Origin: Cognatishimia activa
GTDB taxonomy: Bacteria; Pseudomonadota; Alphaproteobacteria; Rhodobacterales; Rhodobacteraceae
Direction: 5' to 3'
Assembly: GCF_001458335.1 (NCBI RefSeq)
Contig: NZ_CYTO01000024.1
Location: 693,919 to 757,918 of the forward strand
DNA: 64,000 nt
The notes beneath the pieces are model-generated. The model made no database searches. It was not told where the DNA came from and worked only from the letters and a program-made list of their open reading frames with translations. Made by a program: the position numbers and the translations under genes. This document shows positions 8,372-17,146 of the stretch, in pieces (the stretch's first letter is position 1; every line of letters starts with the position of its first letter).

Positions 8372-9892
8372 TTAGAAGAAGCCCAGTTTGTTTGGATTGT
8401 AGCTCACCAGCATGTTTTTGGTCTGCTGGTAGTGATCAAGCATCATCTTATGGGTCTCGCGACCAATACCTGATTGCTTATAGCCACCAAATGCGGCGTG
8501 GGCTGGGTAGAGGTGGTAGCAGTTCGTCCAAACCCGGCCCGCTTTGATGTTGCGTCCAAAGCGGTAGCAGGTGTTTGCATCCCGGCTCCACACCCCTGCC
8601 CCAAGGCCATAAAGCGTGTCATTTGCGATCTCTAGCGCCTCATCTTCATCCTTAAACGTGGTCACAGAAACGACCGGGCCAAAGATCTCTTCCTGAAAGA
8701 CCCGCATCTTGTTGTGGCCCTTCAGGATGGTTGGCTGGATGTAATTGCCGCCAGAAAGTTCGCCGCCGAAATCAGCAGCGCCGCCACCGGTCAACACTTC
8801 CGCGCCTTCCTGGCGACCGATGTCGAAGTAAGACAGGATCTTCTCTTGTTGTTCAGAGGACGCCTGCGCGCCCATCATCACACCGTCGGCACGCGGGTCA
8901 CCGGTGACAATGGCTTGGGTGCGTTCGATACAGCGAGCGATGAACTCGTCATAGATATCTTCATGGATCAGCGCGCGAGATGGGCAAGTACAGACTTCGC
9001 CTTGGTTCAGCGCGAACATCACAAAGCCTTCGATGGCCTTGTCCAAGAACGCATCGTCTTCCCGCATGACGTCTTTGTGGAAGACGTTCGGGGATTTGCC
9101 GCCAAGCTCTAGTGTCACCGGAATAAGGTTCTCGGTGGCATATTGCATGATCAGACGACCGGTGGTGGTTTCACCGGTGAACGCGATCTTGGCTATACGG
9201 TTGGATTGTGCCAGTGGTTTACCTGCTTCAAGACCAAAACCGTTCACAATATTCAGCACGCCTGCTGGCAGCGCATCCGCGATCAGTTCCGCCCAGACCA
9301 TGATGGTGGCTGGCGTTTGCTCTGCAGGCTTGATCACCACAGCGTTGCCCGCCGCAAGTGCCGGCGCAAGTTTCCAAGCGGCCATCAAAAGCGGGAAGTT
9401 CCACGGGATGATTTGCCCGACAACGCCCAGTGGTTCGTGGAAGTGATAGGCGACCGTGTCATCGTCCAACTCACCCATGGTGCCTTCTTGCGCCCGCACA
9501 CAAGATGCGAAATAGCGGAAGTGGTCTATGGCAAGCGGCAAATCCGCTGCCATTGTTTCACGGATGGCTTTACCGTTGTCCCAAGTCTCACAGGTCGCCA
9601 GAAGCTCTAGGTTGTCTTCCATAATGTCTGCGATTTTGAGCAGCGCATTGGCGCGGTCTGTCACTGACGTGCGCGCCCAGCCGTCTTTTGCCGCATGGGC
9701 CGCATCCAACGCCTTTTCGATGTCAGACGCATCAGAACGGGCGATCTGGTTGATCACTGCCCCGGTGACCGGCGTGGTGTTGTCAAAATACTGACCGTTG
9801 TTAGGCGGCACAAATTGGCCACCAATGAAGTTGTCGTATTTTGATTTAAATGGGGATGTGAATGCAGATTGCAGGTCTGTCATTTCGTTCAT
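8372..9892 (-). CDS. NAD-dependent aldehyde dehydrogenase (acetaldehyde type, ExaC/AcoD-like)
   Basis: A 506-residue ALDH that oxidises small aldehydes to acids. The catalytic Glu lies in LELGGKSP and the catalytic Cys in [10 protein letters not shown] (about residue 302), and the C-terminal oligomerisation segment is complete. The neighbours fit the acetaldehyde subtype: a DUF779 gene downstream and an AcoR-like regulator upstream. A GGAGGAG ribosome site precedes the ATG. A palindrome at 9978-9995, 86-103 bases upstream of the start, matches one in front of the regulator. The substrate is inferred from context. Confidence 0.92.
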   Translation of the reverse strand: MNEMTDLQSAFTSPFKSKYDNFIGGQFVPPNNGQYFDNTTPVTGAVINQIARSDASDIEKALDAAHAAKDGWARTSVTDRANALLKIADIMEDNLELLATCETWDNGKAIRETMAADLPLAIDHFRYFASCVRAQEGTMGELDDDTVAYHFHEPLGVVGQIIPWNFPLLMAAWKLAPALAAGNAVVIKPAEQTPATIMVWAELIADALPAGVLNIVNGFGLEAGKPLAQSNRIAKIAFTGETTTGRLIMQYATENLIPVTLELGGKSPNVFHKDVMREDDAFLDKAIEGFVMFALNQGEVCTCPSRALIHEDIYDEFIARCIERTQAIVTGDPRADGVMMGAQASSEQQEKILSYFDIGRQEGAEVLTGGGAADFGGELSGGNYIQPTILKGHNKMRVFQEEIFGPVVSVTTFKDEDEALEIANDTLYGLGAGVWSRDANTCYRFGRNIKAGRVWTNCYHLYPAHAAFGGYKQSGIGRETHKMMLDHYQQTKNMLVSYNPNKLGFF

Positions 9893-9977
9893 GGTTTTCT
9901 CCTCCTATAACGTGAGGAAGAGTTAGCGATGATGGAGGACTGGGCTCTAGTGGGTGCAAGCGGCCCGATCTGCAACC

Positions 9978-9995
9978 TGTCTCAGTCCCGAGACA
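9978..9995. promoter_or_regulatory. Operator-like palindrome upstream of the aldehyde dehydrogenase
   Basis: TGTCTCAGTCCCGAGACA is an 18-base inverted repeat (TGTCTC/GAGACA arms) with one mismatched inner pair. Its size and arms equal those of the site at 11057-11074. Distance to the ALDH start is 86 bases. Confidence 0.6.
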
Positions 9996-10007
9996 AGCCG
10001 CGTTGAT

Positions 10008-10961
10008 TTAGTGCCCGTCGCGCGCCAATCCCAGGCGTTTCATACGGCGATATAGCGTTGCACGGCCAATGCCCAATGCTTTTGCTGCTTCAGACATATT
10101 GCCGCCAGCGCGCGTGATTGCTTTGACAAGGGCTGCCTTTTCACCTCGCTCAAATCCCTGGTGCGTGCCTTCACCCACAAAAAGGTCCGTCGCCGCCACA
10201 GGGGTCACAGTTCCCGAGAGTTTCCAGCCAAACAATTTACGTGCCGCGCGGGTTGCACCGACAATGACATCGTCGCCATTCACCGCCACCAGAGCGTTCT
10301 GTTCGTTTTTGCTTTCACCAGCAATCACAATGCGGTCCTTGGAAAATGTGCTGCGGAAGGTTTCTGCTTCGATCTGACGCGCGGTTTGTGCAACGGTCGC
10401 TGAGATGAGCTTGTTGAACCCTTCCGTCTGATCTGCACGGGCAGAGGATACATCCAGCGCGCCAACAAGTTCGCCATTCGCGCCATAGATTGGGCTGTCG
10501 ATACAGCTCATAGCCGTGTTCTTTGCCATGAAATGCTGATCGCGGTGCACAATCAGGTGGCGTTCTTCCACCAAGCAGGTGCCAATGCCATTGGTCCCTT
10601 CACGGTGCTCGCTCCAGTTCGCGCCAGCCTGCAGGCCCCAGCTTGCGAAATACGGCGCATCCGCATCGCTGCAACGCTGATCAAGGATCACACCATCGGT
10701 GTCGGTCAGAACCACGGTGCACCCGGAGCTGCCCACCAGACTGAAAAGATGGTCCAACTGAGAGGTCGCAGCGCTGCGCAAGAGCCCTGCCCGCTCTTGG
10801 CGTTCGCTTAGTTCAGACGCCGTCTCTAAGACTGGAATGTCTTGCGTTGCTGGGTCTAGCCCATGGCGTTCCATGGACCGACGCCAAGACGCTGCAATCC
10901 GGCTGCGCGCCGCGGATTGCGAAGATTCCATCGTTGCTAGAACTTTATCGCTGTGTCGCAT
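10008..10961 (-). CDS. AcoR-like GAF/Fis regulator without AAA+ domain
   Basis: A 317-residue regulator with an N-terminal GAF-type sensor (about 45-190), a short PAS-like stretch (about 225-255) and a C-terminal Fis-type helix-turn-helix (about 272-312, NMSEAAKALGIGRATLYRR). It resembles AcoR, the acetoin/ethanol regulator, but the central AAA+ sigma54-activating domain is absent, so it cannot open a sigma54 promoter by itself. It probably controls the neighbouring aldehyde dehydrogenase and itself through the two TGTCTC palindromes that lie at similar distances upstream of both genes. Confidence 0.85.
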   Translation of the reverse strand: MRHSDKVLATMESSQSAARSRIAASWRRSMERHGLDPATQDIPVLETASELSERQERAGLLRSAATSQLDHLFSLVGSSGCTVVLTDTDGVILDQRCSDADAPYFASWGLQAGANWSEHREGTNGIGTCLVEERHLIVHRDQHFMAKNTAMSCIDSPIYGANGELVGALDVSSARADQTEGFNKLISATVAQTARQIEAETFRSTFSKDRIVIAGESKNEQNALVAVNGDDVIVGATRAARKLFGWKLSGTVTPVAATDLFVGEGTHQGFERGEKAALVKAITRAGGNMSEAAKALGIGRATLYRRMKRLGLARDGH

Positions 10962-11056
10962 GGCGTTGGTTCTACCTCAGTTCCTCCCGAAAGTCCTGAG
11001 ATATTCGCATAGGAATGCAGCGGGTCGTGTCATCATGCGCTGCATCGGCAGGCATT

Positions 11057-11086
11057 TGTCTCAGAAGTGAGACAGTTTGTGAGACA
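11057..11086. promoter_or_regulatory. Operator-like palindrome plus extra half-site upstream of the regulator
   Basis: TGTCTCA-GAAG-TGAGACA (11057-11074) is a perfect 7-4-7 palindrome, followed after five bases by another TGAGACA (11080-11086). It lies 96 bases upstream of the regulator start, in the 137-bp gap to the DMT exporter gene. Confidence 0.65.
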
Positions 11087-11098
11087 ATCATTAACGGA

Positions 11099-12007
11099 TT
11101 ATGAACTTAGGGTTTTGTCCCGGCGATTGACCAAAACGATCCCGGCAATCACGCAGACCGCGCCTGCAACCAAAGACAGCGTGATGCTCTCACCCAAAAA
11201 CAGAACTGCCAAGATGCTCCCGAAAATCGGCATGAGGTGAATGAACTGACCGCCCTGCTCGGGTCCAATGACGCTGATCCCATAGGACCAAAGCAAAAAG
11301 CCAAGGGCGGAAGGCAGGATCGCGATGTATAGGATCGCCAGCACCATATCGCGGTTCATTTGCGGTGGCTCGATGCCGCGCACCAACAGAAGCGCCAGCA
11401 TCATAACAAGCGCTACGATGATGCTTGCAACCAAACTGACGGTTTGAGGCACGTTGACGGGGTTTGATCGCAGTATCAGCGTGTACCATGCCCAGATGAG
11501 GACAGCGCCCAGCATCCACACTTTGCCGGCATCAATTGCAAAGAGCGACGCGCCCGCCCCGCCACCCGACAGGATCAGAACAATCGCGCCCACAAGTGAA
11601 ACAAGCAAACCTGTAATTTGAGCCACTGTGGGCCTGAACCCATTCCAAACCATACCGCCCGCAACCGTTGCGACTGGCGCGAGCGCGGTGATGAGAAGGC
11701 AGTTTACCGCGGCGGTCAGTGACAGGGCCTCATAAGCCATGGTGTGAAAGGCGGCGATGCCTGTGAAGCCCAACAACGTAATTTTGAGCCAAGACTGAAG
11801 CAAAGCCTTTCGATGCGTAATGAGCCCGCGAAACGTGAATGGAAGCAAAACCCCAAGACTTATGATCCAACGAATGGTGTTTAATTCCAAAGGCGCAATA
11901 TCATCGCGGATGGCGCGTCCAGCAATGAAGTTGCCTGACCAAAACAGCGCTGCCAGAACAAGGGCAGTTGCCGCAGCGCGGGTTTGGTGTTGCGGTGCAA
12001 TCTTCAT
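11099..12007 (-). CDS. EamA-family (DMT) membrane transporter
   Basis: A 302-residue inner-membrane protein with about ten hydrophobic helices arranged as two EamA repeats (about 15-145 and 160-292). These drug/metabolite transporters usually export amino acids or other small metabolites; the substrate cannot be read from sequence. The stop codon is 24 bases from the extra half-site in front of the AcoR-like gene, so it may share a transcript with the genes downstream on the minus strand. Its 5' side faces the metal-importer promoter. Confidence 0.85.
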   Translation of the reverse strand: MKIAPQHQTRAAATALVLAALFWSGNFIAGRAIRDDIAPLELNTIRWIISLGVLLPFTFRGLITHRKALLQSWLKITLLGFTGIAAFHTMAYEALSLTAAVNCLLITALAPVATVAGGMVWNGFRPTVAQITGLLVSLVGAIVLILSGGGAGASLFAIDAGKVWMLGAVLIWAWYTLILRSNPVNVPQTVSLVASIIVALVMMLALLLVRGIEPPQMNRDMVLAILYIAILPSALGFLLWSYGISVIGPEQGGQFIHLMPIFGSILAVLFLGESITLSLVAGAVCVIAGIVLVNRRDKTLSS

Positions 12008-12191
12008 AAACGGACTTTCAATGTCTGAGCGCGATGGTTGAAAGTAAGTCTTTCATACGCCGCCGCCTCACTCCCCTTTAGCTATGCCATCATACTACCA
12101 TTGAGAAAAGACTTAATGCGTGTCTGCACATGTCGGGTCAAAATGCAGAAACGCGCTTTTTGGGCAATTATTCAACATGTCTCACAGTTTG

Positions 12192-12236
12192 TTGAGAATC
12201 ATTCTCAAGTTTGTTGACTTTGAGAATGGTTCTCAA
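12192..12236. promoter_or_regulatory. Two Fur-superfamily type boxes upstream of the metal ABC importer
   Basis: TTGAGAATCATTCTCAA (12192-12208) is a perfect 17-base palindrome around a central C. TTGAGAATGGTTCTCAA (12220-12236) is the same with one mismatch. Centres are 28 bases apart, 72-108 bases before the substrate-binding protein gene. They look like sites for a Fur-family repressor (Mur or Fur). The rest of 12008-12307 shows no gene. Confidence 0.65.
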
Positions 12237-12307
12237 TATCAAAGTCTCAAATAGGCCCGAAATGCGATTGAGTCGCAAAATGCATATCTGCAAAGGATCC
12301 AGAAACG

Positions 12308-13213
12308 ATGCCGGTCAAACCGAACCTCTTATCTGCAACGGCGCTTGTGGCGGCTTTGTCTGCGACGTCAGCGCTGGCAGACATTACTGTTTACGCGACG
12401 ACGGGATATCTGGGCGACGCAGTCGCAAAAATCGCGCCAAATGCGGATGTCATCACGATGGTTGGCCCCGGCGGCGACCCGCATACCTACCAACCTTCCA
12501 CGAAAGACATTCAGACGATTCAGCGTGCAGATGCCGTTGTTTGGAATGGCCTTTACCTCGAAGCGCGTATGGAATCCCTATTGAAAGGTCTTGGCGACAA
12601 AGCGCTTGCGACTGGCGAGCTTCTGCCCGCGGCGATGTTGCTGCCATGGGACGATGATTTGAGCGACCCCCATGTGTGGAACAGCCCCACCGCATGGGCT
12701 TCAATCGTCGGACATGTGGCCGACCATCTGAGCGAAATTGATCCAAAAAACGCCGACGCATATGTCGCGAACGCTAAGGCGTATATCAAGGAAATCCGCA
12801 AAGCTGATGCGGATGCCACTGAAATGCTTGCGTCCGTTCCTGCTGAAAACCGTATCCTGATCACCGGTCACGATGCGTTTGAGTACTTTGGGGACACCTA
12901 CGGGTTTGAAGTGCTGGCGACTGACTTTGTTTCAACCGAGGCAGAGATGAGCCCTGCGCAGTTGGCTGATTTGGCAAAATACATTGCCGACAATAAAATC
13001 CCGACTATTTTTCAGGATAACCAAGCCAACCCGCAGGCCATTGTCAGCTTGCAAGAAGCGGTTCAAGCCCTTGGTTGGAAAGTAGAAATCTCCGGCGACG
13101 AGCTGTTTGCAGACTCTCTTGGCGCAGAAGCAGACGTTGATGAATATCTAGAAGCGTTCACCCACAATGTCACCGCAGTCGCGGCCGCTTTGGGTCAGTC
13201 ACAAGGAAACTAA
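12308..13213 (+). CDS. Metal ABC transporter substrate-binding protein (TroA/MntC type)
   Basis: A 301-residue periplasmic cluster A-I binding protein with a signal peptide (about 1-24, ending ALA). Likely metal ligands are His in GGDPHTYQP, His in DPHVW, His in TGHDAF and Asp in FQDN, the His-His-His-Asp set of TroA. There is no His-rich loop as in ZnuA, so manganese (perhaps iron or zinc) is the likely cargo. It leads an operon with an ATPase and two permeases. Specificity is an inference from ligands and from the VIT-family gene downstream. Confidence 0.9.
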   Translation: MPVKPNLLSATALVAALSATSALADITVYATTGYLGDAVAKIAPNADVITMVGPGGDPHTYQPSTKDIQTIQRADAVVWNGLYLEARMESLLKGLGDKALATGELLPAAMLLPWDDDLSDPHVWNSPTAWASIVGHVADHLSEIDPKNADAYVANAKAYIKEIRKADADATEMLASVPAENRILITGHDAFEYFGDTYGFEVLATDFVSTEAEMSPAQLADLAKYIADNKIPTIFQDNQANPQAIVSLQEAVQALGWKVEISGDELFADSLGAEADVDEYLEAFTHNVTAVAAALGQSQGN

Positions 13214-13214
13214 G

Positions 13215-13967
13215 ATGACGTCGACGCCCCTCGCCTGTGAGAGTCAGGACCTCTCTGTCGTTTACCGCGACGAGCCGGTCCTGCGGCACGTGAATTTCCG
13301 CGTTCCGACGGGTAGCGTGATGGGCATTGTCGGGCCAAATGGCGCGGGCAAGTCAACCCTGATCAAGGCGATGCTTGGGCTGGTGAAACCACTCACAGGT
13401 CATGCGACTTTCTTTGGTCAACCCTTTGGCGACGTGCGCAAGCGCGTTGGCTATATGCCGCAATCTGCCAGTGTGGACTGGGACTTTCCGACGACTGTGA
13501 TCGACCTCGCTGTGATGGGCACTTACGGGGAGCTTGGCTGGATCCGGCGGCCGGGCAAAGCTGAGCGGGCGCGTGCAATGGCTGCGCTTGAGATGACAGG
13601 TATGCAGGATTTCGCGTCCCGCCAAATCGGTGAACTTTCAGGTGGCCAAAGACAGCGGGCCTTTTTAGCACGCGCATTGGTGCAAGCGCCGGATCTCTAT
13701 TTCATGGACGAGCCCTTCCAAGGGATCGACGCCAAGAGCCAACAGGCAATGATTGAGGTCCTAAAAGACCTGAGCGCGCAAGGCAAAACCATCGTGATCG
13801 TGCATCACCATTTGGCCAGCGTTCTGGATTTCTGCGATCACGTGACCTTGCTCAATAAACGCATCATCGCATCAGGTCCGGGACCAGAGACGTTCACCAA
13901 AGACAATATCCGTATGGCTTATGAGGCCAGCGATGGTGCCGAAGCTTTCTTGGCTGAGGCTGGATAG
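13215..13967 (+). CDS. Metal ABC transporter ATPase
   Basis: A 250-residue ABC ATPase of the MntB/ZnuC/SitB type. Walker A GPNGAGKST, signature LSGGQRQR and Walker B LYFMDEP are intact. The start at 13215 is one base after the preceding stop codon and has AAGGA nine bases upstream. A longer in-frame reading from 13167 would overlap the binding protein and is less likely. Confidence 0.93.
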   Translation: MTSTPLACESQDLSVVYRDEPVLRHVNFRVPTGSVMGIVGPNGAGKSTLIKAMLGLVKPLTGHATFFGQPFGDVRKRVGYMPQSASVDWDFPTTVIDLAVMGTYGELGWIRRPGKAERARAMAALEMTGMQDFASRQIGELSGGQRQRAFLARALVQAPDLYFMDEPFQGIDAKSQQAMIEVLKDLSAQGKTIVIVHHHLASVLDFCDHVTLLNKRIIASGPGPETFTKDNIRMAYEASDGAEAFLAEAG

Positions 13968-13974
13968 TCACCAC

Positions 13975-14910
13975 ATGGATCCGGTCGAGTTCTTTAGCAA
14001 TCACATATTCCGCATGGTGTTCTTGGGAACCACCGTGATCGGACTTGTGGCCGGTGCGTTGGGGGCTTTTGCTTACTTGCGCAAACAATCCTTGATCAGT
14101 GATGTGATCGGCCACGCAGCCCTGCCCGGCGCGTTATTGGCTTTTCTGGCAGCGGTGACGATGTTTGGCGTCAATGGACGCAGTATGTTGTTGCTTGTGA
14201 TTGGGGCAGTGATCACCGGCACCCTTGCGGCGCTTTTCGCCAATACCATTGCGGCGCGCACCAAGGTCGCCATCGATACGGCCATGGCGATTTCGATGAC
14301 GACGTTCTTTGGCTTCGGCATGCTGTTGTTGCGATTCATCACAAATAACCCGTTCCCCGGTAAGGGCGGCATTCAGGATTATCTGTTTGGCAACGCGGCA
14401 AGCATCACCCGCGCCGACTTAACCACAAGCATCGCCGTTGGTGCGCTGGCAATGGGGCTGATGGTGGTCTTTTGGAAGGAATTCACGCTGCGCAGTTTTG
14501 ATCCGGTACTGTCGACCATGTTGGGTTTTAAGGCGCGGATCATCGACACACTCATGTTTACGACGATTGTGATTGCCATCGTGATTGGCGTGAAAGCGGT
14601 CGGCTTTGTGTTGATGGTCGCATTTGTCGTCACCCCACCGGCAGCGGCACGGCAATGGACGAACACCTTGCCCGGCATGGTCATGCTCTCAGGCTTGATC
14701 GGTGGCCTGGGCAGCGGGTTTGGCGCATATCTTTCGATTTCCTTAGGCAATGTGCCGACAGGTCCTGTGATTGTGCTGGTTCTGTTTGCGATTCTTTTGT
14801 TTTCCCTTCTGGCTTCCCCGAAACGCAGCGTGGTGATCACAGCTTTGCGTCGCATGCGCGCGCGGCGTGCATTGAAACAGGAACTGATCAGCGAAGGGAG
14901 CACTCGATGA
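13975..14910 (+). CDS. Metal ABC transporter permease 1
   Basis: A 311-residue ABC-3 family permease with about eight hydrophobic helices. The start at 13975 lies 7 bases after the ATPase stop, with a GAGG site upstream; the frame is open further back inside the ATPase gene. It overlaps the next permease by four bases (ATGA), pointing to coupled translation. Two different permeases are typical of SitCD-type manganese/iron importers, whereas ZnuB systems usually have one. Confidence 0.92.
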   Translation: MDPVEFFSNHIFRMVFLGTTVIGLVAGALGAFAYLRKQSLISDVIGHAALPGALLAFLAAVTMFGVNGRSMLLLVIGAVITGTLAALFANTIAARTKVAIDTAMAISMTTFFGFGMLLLRFITNNPFPGKGGIQDYLFGNAASITRADLTTSIAVGALAMGLMVVFWKEFTLRSFDPVLSTMLGFKARIIDTLMFTTIVIAIVIGVKAVGFVLMVAFVVTPPAAARQWTNTLPGMVMLSGLIGGLGSGFGAYLSISLGNVPTGPVIVLVLFAILLFSLLASPKRSVVITALRRMRARRALKQELISEGSTR

Positions 14911-15824
14911 GCTATATTCTTGGGGTTGTCCTGTTGGCCTGCACCACCGCATTGACTTGTGCATTGCCCGGTGTGTTCGTCGTCTTACGCAAGCATTCCA
15001 TGATTGTGGATGGGATCTCTCATGCTGTCCTGCCGGGCATTATCATCGGTTTCGCAATTGTCGGAGATCTGGACTCGCCCGTGCTGATCCTTGGCGCGGC
15101 AGTCACGGGATTGCTCGTGGTGCTTGGCAATGAATGGCTGACCGAAACAGGGCTGCTTGCAGGCGATGCGCCGCAAGGTCTTATTTTCCCATCTCTTTTT
15201 GCGGTTGGCATCCTGATGGTGTCCATGGATTTCCAGCATGTCCACCTTGATACCCATGTGGCGCTTGTAGGTGATATGAATCTCGCTGCGGTGATCCCGT
15301 TGACGGTGGGCGGCGTGAATATCGGACCTGAATACCTCTATGTCATGTTGGGTTTGCTGCTTTTGAACGCTGGCTTTATCGCCGTCTTTTCCCGTGCGCT
15401 GAAAATCACAACCTTTGCCCGGCAGTTTGCGGAAATCCTTGGGATAAGGACCCGCCTGCTCAACACAGCATTTATGTTTTTGGTGTCTGTAACGGTTGTG
15501 GCCGCTTTTAACGCGGTTGGTGCGATCCTGGTGATTTCGCTTCTCGTCGTCCCGGCCGCAACGGCGCAGCTGATCAGCACGCGCCTGTCGGTAATGTTTG
15601 CTTTGACGGCGGCGATCGCGATTATTGGTGCGCTTGCTGGATTTTGGATCGCCTATGTTCTTGACACAGGTACCTCCGCGGCGATGGCGGTGTTTTATGG
15701 AGTGCTTTTTGTGGCTGTTGCTGTAGCAGAAAGAACTGCCACCCGCCTACGGCGCAATCGGCATCAGGATGTCAAATCGGAAGAGACCTCGGCAACACTG
15801 GTAAGATCCGCCTCCGTGCGGTAG
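14907..15824 (+). CDS. Metal ABC transporter permease 2
   Basis: A 305-residue ABC-3 permease, paralogous to its upstream neighbour. The start at 14907 overlaps the preceding stop (ATGA) and has GGGAG about eight bases upstream. The last 25 residues are basic and probably cytosolic. Together with the first permease it would form a heterodimeric channel. Confidence 0.92.
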   Translation: MSYILGVVLLACTTALTCALPGVFVVLRKHSMIVDGISHAVLPGIIIGFAIVGDLDSPVLILGAAVTGLLVVLGNEWLTETGLLAGDAPQGLIFPSLFAVGILMVSMDFQHVHLDTHVALVGDMNLAAVIPLTVGGVNIGPEYLYVMLGLLLLNAGFIAVFSRALKITTFARQFAEILGIRTRLLNTAFMFLVSVTVVAAFNAVGAILVISLLVVPAATAQLISTRLSVMFALTAAIAIIGALAGFWIAYVLDTGTSAAMAVFYGVLFVAVAVAERTATRLRRNRHQDVKSEETSATLVRSASVR

Positions 15825-15867
15825 GTCTTTGGTGCAAGTACCGATGCAAAAGGCATAAATCGTAATC

Positions 15868-16581
15868 ATGTCAGACACTTTCGCCGCGACCCACCCGGAA
15901 GACCCACACCGTTTGGGACGCAGTCATTGGCTCCGTGCCGCGGTCCTCGGGGCGACGGACGGCATTGTTTCGATCTCTTCGCTTTTGATTGGCGTGGCCG
16001 CGGCTGTATCCACAGCAGATATCGTTTTGGCGACGGGTTTTGCAGGGGTTGTCGCAGGCGCAATGTCTATTGCAGCGAGTGAATATATCTCGGTTTCTTC
16101 GCAGGCAGACATTGAACAAGCGGAAATCGAACGGGAAAAGCTGGCGTTGGAACGCGATCCTGAAGGCGAACTCGCAGAAATGGCGGCCATCTGGCGCGCC
16201 CGTGGGTTAAGTGCTGAAACCGCAGATCAGGTGGCGCATGAGCTCACTCAAAACGGTGTTCTCGAAGCGCATTTGCGTGACGAAGTTGGTTTGTTGGAGC
16301 TGCACTCCGCCAGCCCAAAACGGGCGGCCATGGCATCTGGCTCCGCTTTTGCCTGTGCTGCGCTGTTGCCCTTAGCAGCGGCGCTGCTTGCGCCGGCAGG
16401 ACTTATTGTTTCCTGGGTTTTGGTGGCGACCCTGATTGCATTGCTGGCCTTGGGTGCGTTGGGGGCATGGACCGGCGGCGCGCCTATTGTTCCGGCGATG
16501 ATCAGAACCGCCCTATGGGGCGCAGTGGCTATGGCCGCGACCTTCTTAGCGGGATCGCTTGTCGGCGGGATATTCGTCTAG
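15868..16581 (+). CDS. VIT1/CCC1-family iron/manganese transporter
   Basis: A 237-residue membrane protein of the VIT/CCC1 family with about five helices, an N-terminal conserved GATDGIVS motif and an acidic, Glu-rich cytosolic segment (about 80-145) that in VIT proteins binds the metal. Members export Fe2+ or Mn2+ from the cytosol. It lies 43 bases after the metal importer and probably shares its transcript. An importer and an exporter under one promoter would be odd, so a separate, weak promoter in the gap cannot be excluded. The stop codon lies inside the terminator stem. Confidence 0.88.
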   Translation: MSDTFAATHPEDPHRLGRSHWLRAAVLGATDGIVSISSLLIGVAAAVSTADIVLATGFAGVVAGAMSIAASEYISVSSQADIEQAEIEREKLALERDPEGELAEMAAIWRARGLSAETADQVAHELTQNGVLEAHLRDEVGLLELHSASPKRAAMASGSAFACAALLPLAAALLAPAGLIVSWVLVATLIALLALGALGAWTGGAPIVPAMIRTALWGAVAMAATFLAGSLVGGIFV

Positions 16582-16605
16582 CGTCTTCGTGTTAGACTAA
16601 TTTTT
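16576..16605 (+). terminator. Intrinsic terminator between the VIT gene and attL
   Basis: GTCTAGCG-TCTTCG-TGTTAGAC forms an 8-bp stem with two G-T pairs and is followed by TAATTTTT. It overlaps the VIT stop codon and ends six bases before the left attachment repeat, so chromosomal transcripts should not enter the mobilization operon of the integrated element. Confidence 0.75.
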
Positions 16606-16611
16606 AGGAAG

Positions 16612-16621
16612 GAAATGGCGC
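16612..16621. other. attL core repeat
   Basis: GAAATGGCGC, identical to 38919-38928. To the left lies the VIT gene terminator, to the right element DNA that is open in the recombinase frame for 45 codons. The repeat is the original 3' end of the tRNA left behind at insertion. Confidence 0.75.
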
Positions 16622-16758
16622 GCTCCGTAGGAGAATGTTCGAACTCTCTGTTCGACGTTCTTGAAGAGTGGGAACGCCATCTCCGCGCAATTGAAAGCTC
16701 CAACACCGTAACCCAAGACAACGATCCGGGGTGCGGTGATGAGCATTTCGGAACGTGA
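16622..16758 (+). pseudogene. Displaced 3' end of the serine recombinase gene (active only in the circular form)
   Basis: Read in the frame set by the attL repeat, 16621-16755 is open for 45 codons and stops with TGA at 16756-16758. Joining this to residue 515 of the recombinase across the 10-base repeat gives a 560-residue protein with an acidic, soluble-looking tail (...SLFDVLEEWERHL...) in place of the tRNA-antisense tail found in the integrated state. This stretch is therefore the native recombinase C terminus, cut off by integration. It overlaps mobC by 20 bases. It is a fragment in the integrated state, not decayed. Confidence 0.7.
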
Positions 16759-17146
16759 TTTCAATACGGTAGCAGCCGCCTCCCCCAAGAAACGGGATGC
16801 CCCCTTCTCGCTGCGTCTAAGCTTCGAGGAAAAGACCGAGCTAGCGAAGATGGCAGCGGGCGAACCTCTTGGCGCGTATATCAAGGCTGTTCTTTTCGAT
16901 GAGGCGCGAACTGGCGTGCGCCGCAGCAAAACGCCTGCCCGCGAGGGTCAGGCTGTAGGGCGCGCTCTGGGCGATCTTGGTAAAAGCCGTCTGTCGCAGA
17001 ACCTAAACCAGCTTGCCAAAGCGGTGAACATGGGCGCTCTGCCTGTTACCCCAGAAACTGAAGCCGAGATTCAAGATGCTTGCCGCGCTGTGAAGGACAT
17101 GCGCGATGCGTTGATGGATGCCCTCAAGGATGGAGGCGCGCCATGA
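16739..17146 (+). CDS. mobC: MobC-like relaxosome accessory protein
   Basis: A 135-residue protein with an N-terminal ribbon-helix-helix-like stretch (about 20-55, FSLRLSFEEKTELAKMA) and a C-terminal helical MobC motif (LSQNLNQLAKAVNMG). Such proteins bind oriT and help the relaxase open it. A GTG at 16736 is an alternative start. The gene overlaps the relaxase by four bases. In the integrated state a terminator precedes it and no good promoter is visible. In the circle it would follow the recombinase with a 20-base overlap. Confidence 0.85.
   Translation: MSISERDFNTVAAASPKKRDAPFSLRLSFEEKTELAKMAAGEPLGAYIKAVLFDEARTGVRRSKTPAREGQAVGRALGDLGKSRLSQNLNQLAKAVNMGALPVTPETEAEIQDACRAVKDMRDALMDALKDGGAP

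Noticed and set aside
9893-10007. Sigma54 promoter for the aldehyde dehydrogenase
   Set aside because: No GG-N10-GC pair at the right spacing was found on the coding strand, and the regulator lacks the AAA+ domain needed for sigma54.
12178-12198. A third TGTCTCA-type operator in the metal-importer promoter
   Set aside because: Only one arm (TGTCTCA) is present; the other side is part of the Fur-type palindrome.
13921-13974. Longer N terminus of the first metal permease
   Set aside because: It would overlap the ATPase gene by 47 bases and adds a hydrophilic extension unlike the family; the ATG at 13975 is adequate.
16609-16690. A tRNA-like remnant at the left end of the element (TGGCGCGCTCC...TTCGAAC on the minus strand)
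   Set aside because: The T-stem does not pair around TTCGAAC and no acceptor or anticodon stem fits. The likeness is explained by the 10-base attachment repeat plus recombinase coding sequence.
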